From Ascidia mentula (lineage: Eukaryota > Chordata > Ascidiacea > Phlebobranchia > Ascidiidae), in contig OX387200.1 in NCBI GenBank assembly GCA_947561715.1, positions 15,440,501 to 15,504,500 on the forward strand: a stretch of DNA of 64,000 nt, written 5' to 3'. Shown in pieces: positions 57,031-64,000 of the stretch; the first letter of the stretch is position 1, and each line of letters opens with the position of its first letter. The notes below the pieces were generated by a model, which saw nothing but the letters and a program-made list of their open reading frames with translations, did no database searches and was not told the origin of the DNA. Position numbers and translations under genes: made by a program.

Positions 57031-64000
<6,970 letters not shown>

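Overview
This window is eukaryotic (animal) genomic DNA: AT-rich, with small exons, short GT-AG introns and compact intergenic gaps. It is filled by one tandem array of seven ABC transporter genes, all on the + strand. Joined across splice sites, the exons give proteins of about 1306-1319 residues that follow vertebrate ABCC4 (MRP4) from end to end: no TMD0, TMD1, NBD1, short linker, TMD2, NBD2. Intron style and short non-autonomous repeats suggest an invertebrate deuterostome. An ascidian such as Ciona is my best guess, but it is not proven from the sequence.

Layout: gene A (3' part, exons 7-30, 194-6378); B (8689-17024); C (19237-28446); D (29641-37483, one frameshift); E (39117-46338); F (48208-55476); G (5' part, exons 1-26, 57031-63516, running off the right edge). 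Every gene keeps the same 30-exon architecture, with identical phases and near-constant exon lengths. Two clades are evident. A-D share one linker exon 16, intron sequences and 5' flank. E-G share another set. Within A-D, introns 15 and 21 alternate A=C and B=D, as expected if an A-B pair was duplicated to give C-D. Gene D is a mosaic, C-like at its 5' end and B-like further 3'. Stretches of E and F around the first nucleotide-binding domain, and the end of F, carry introns almost identical to the A-D clade, a signature of inter-clade gene conversion.

The accessory content is non-coding repeats: tRNA-derived SINE composites, foldback MITE-like elements, a 512-bp element with 8-bp target duplications, a (CA)n/(TA)n microsatellite, a stray exon-21 relic between B and C and, most notably, a 708-bp element in intron 9 of gene C. 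That element has a 12-bp target-site duplication (the empty site is visible in paralogue D) and carries three hammerhead ribozyme motifs, two with an intact consensus core and one decayed. Two directly repeated ribozymes bracket a 292-nt unit, with an inverted partial unit on the left. This is the architecture of a retrozyme or a non-autonomous Penelope-like element.

Functionally, the genes look like a lineage-specific expansion of plasma-membrane organic-anion exporters. Substrates cannot be read from sequence. The paralogues differ mainly in the Thr-rich extracellular loop before TM8, the NBD1-TMD2 linker and the last residues.
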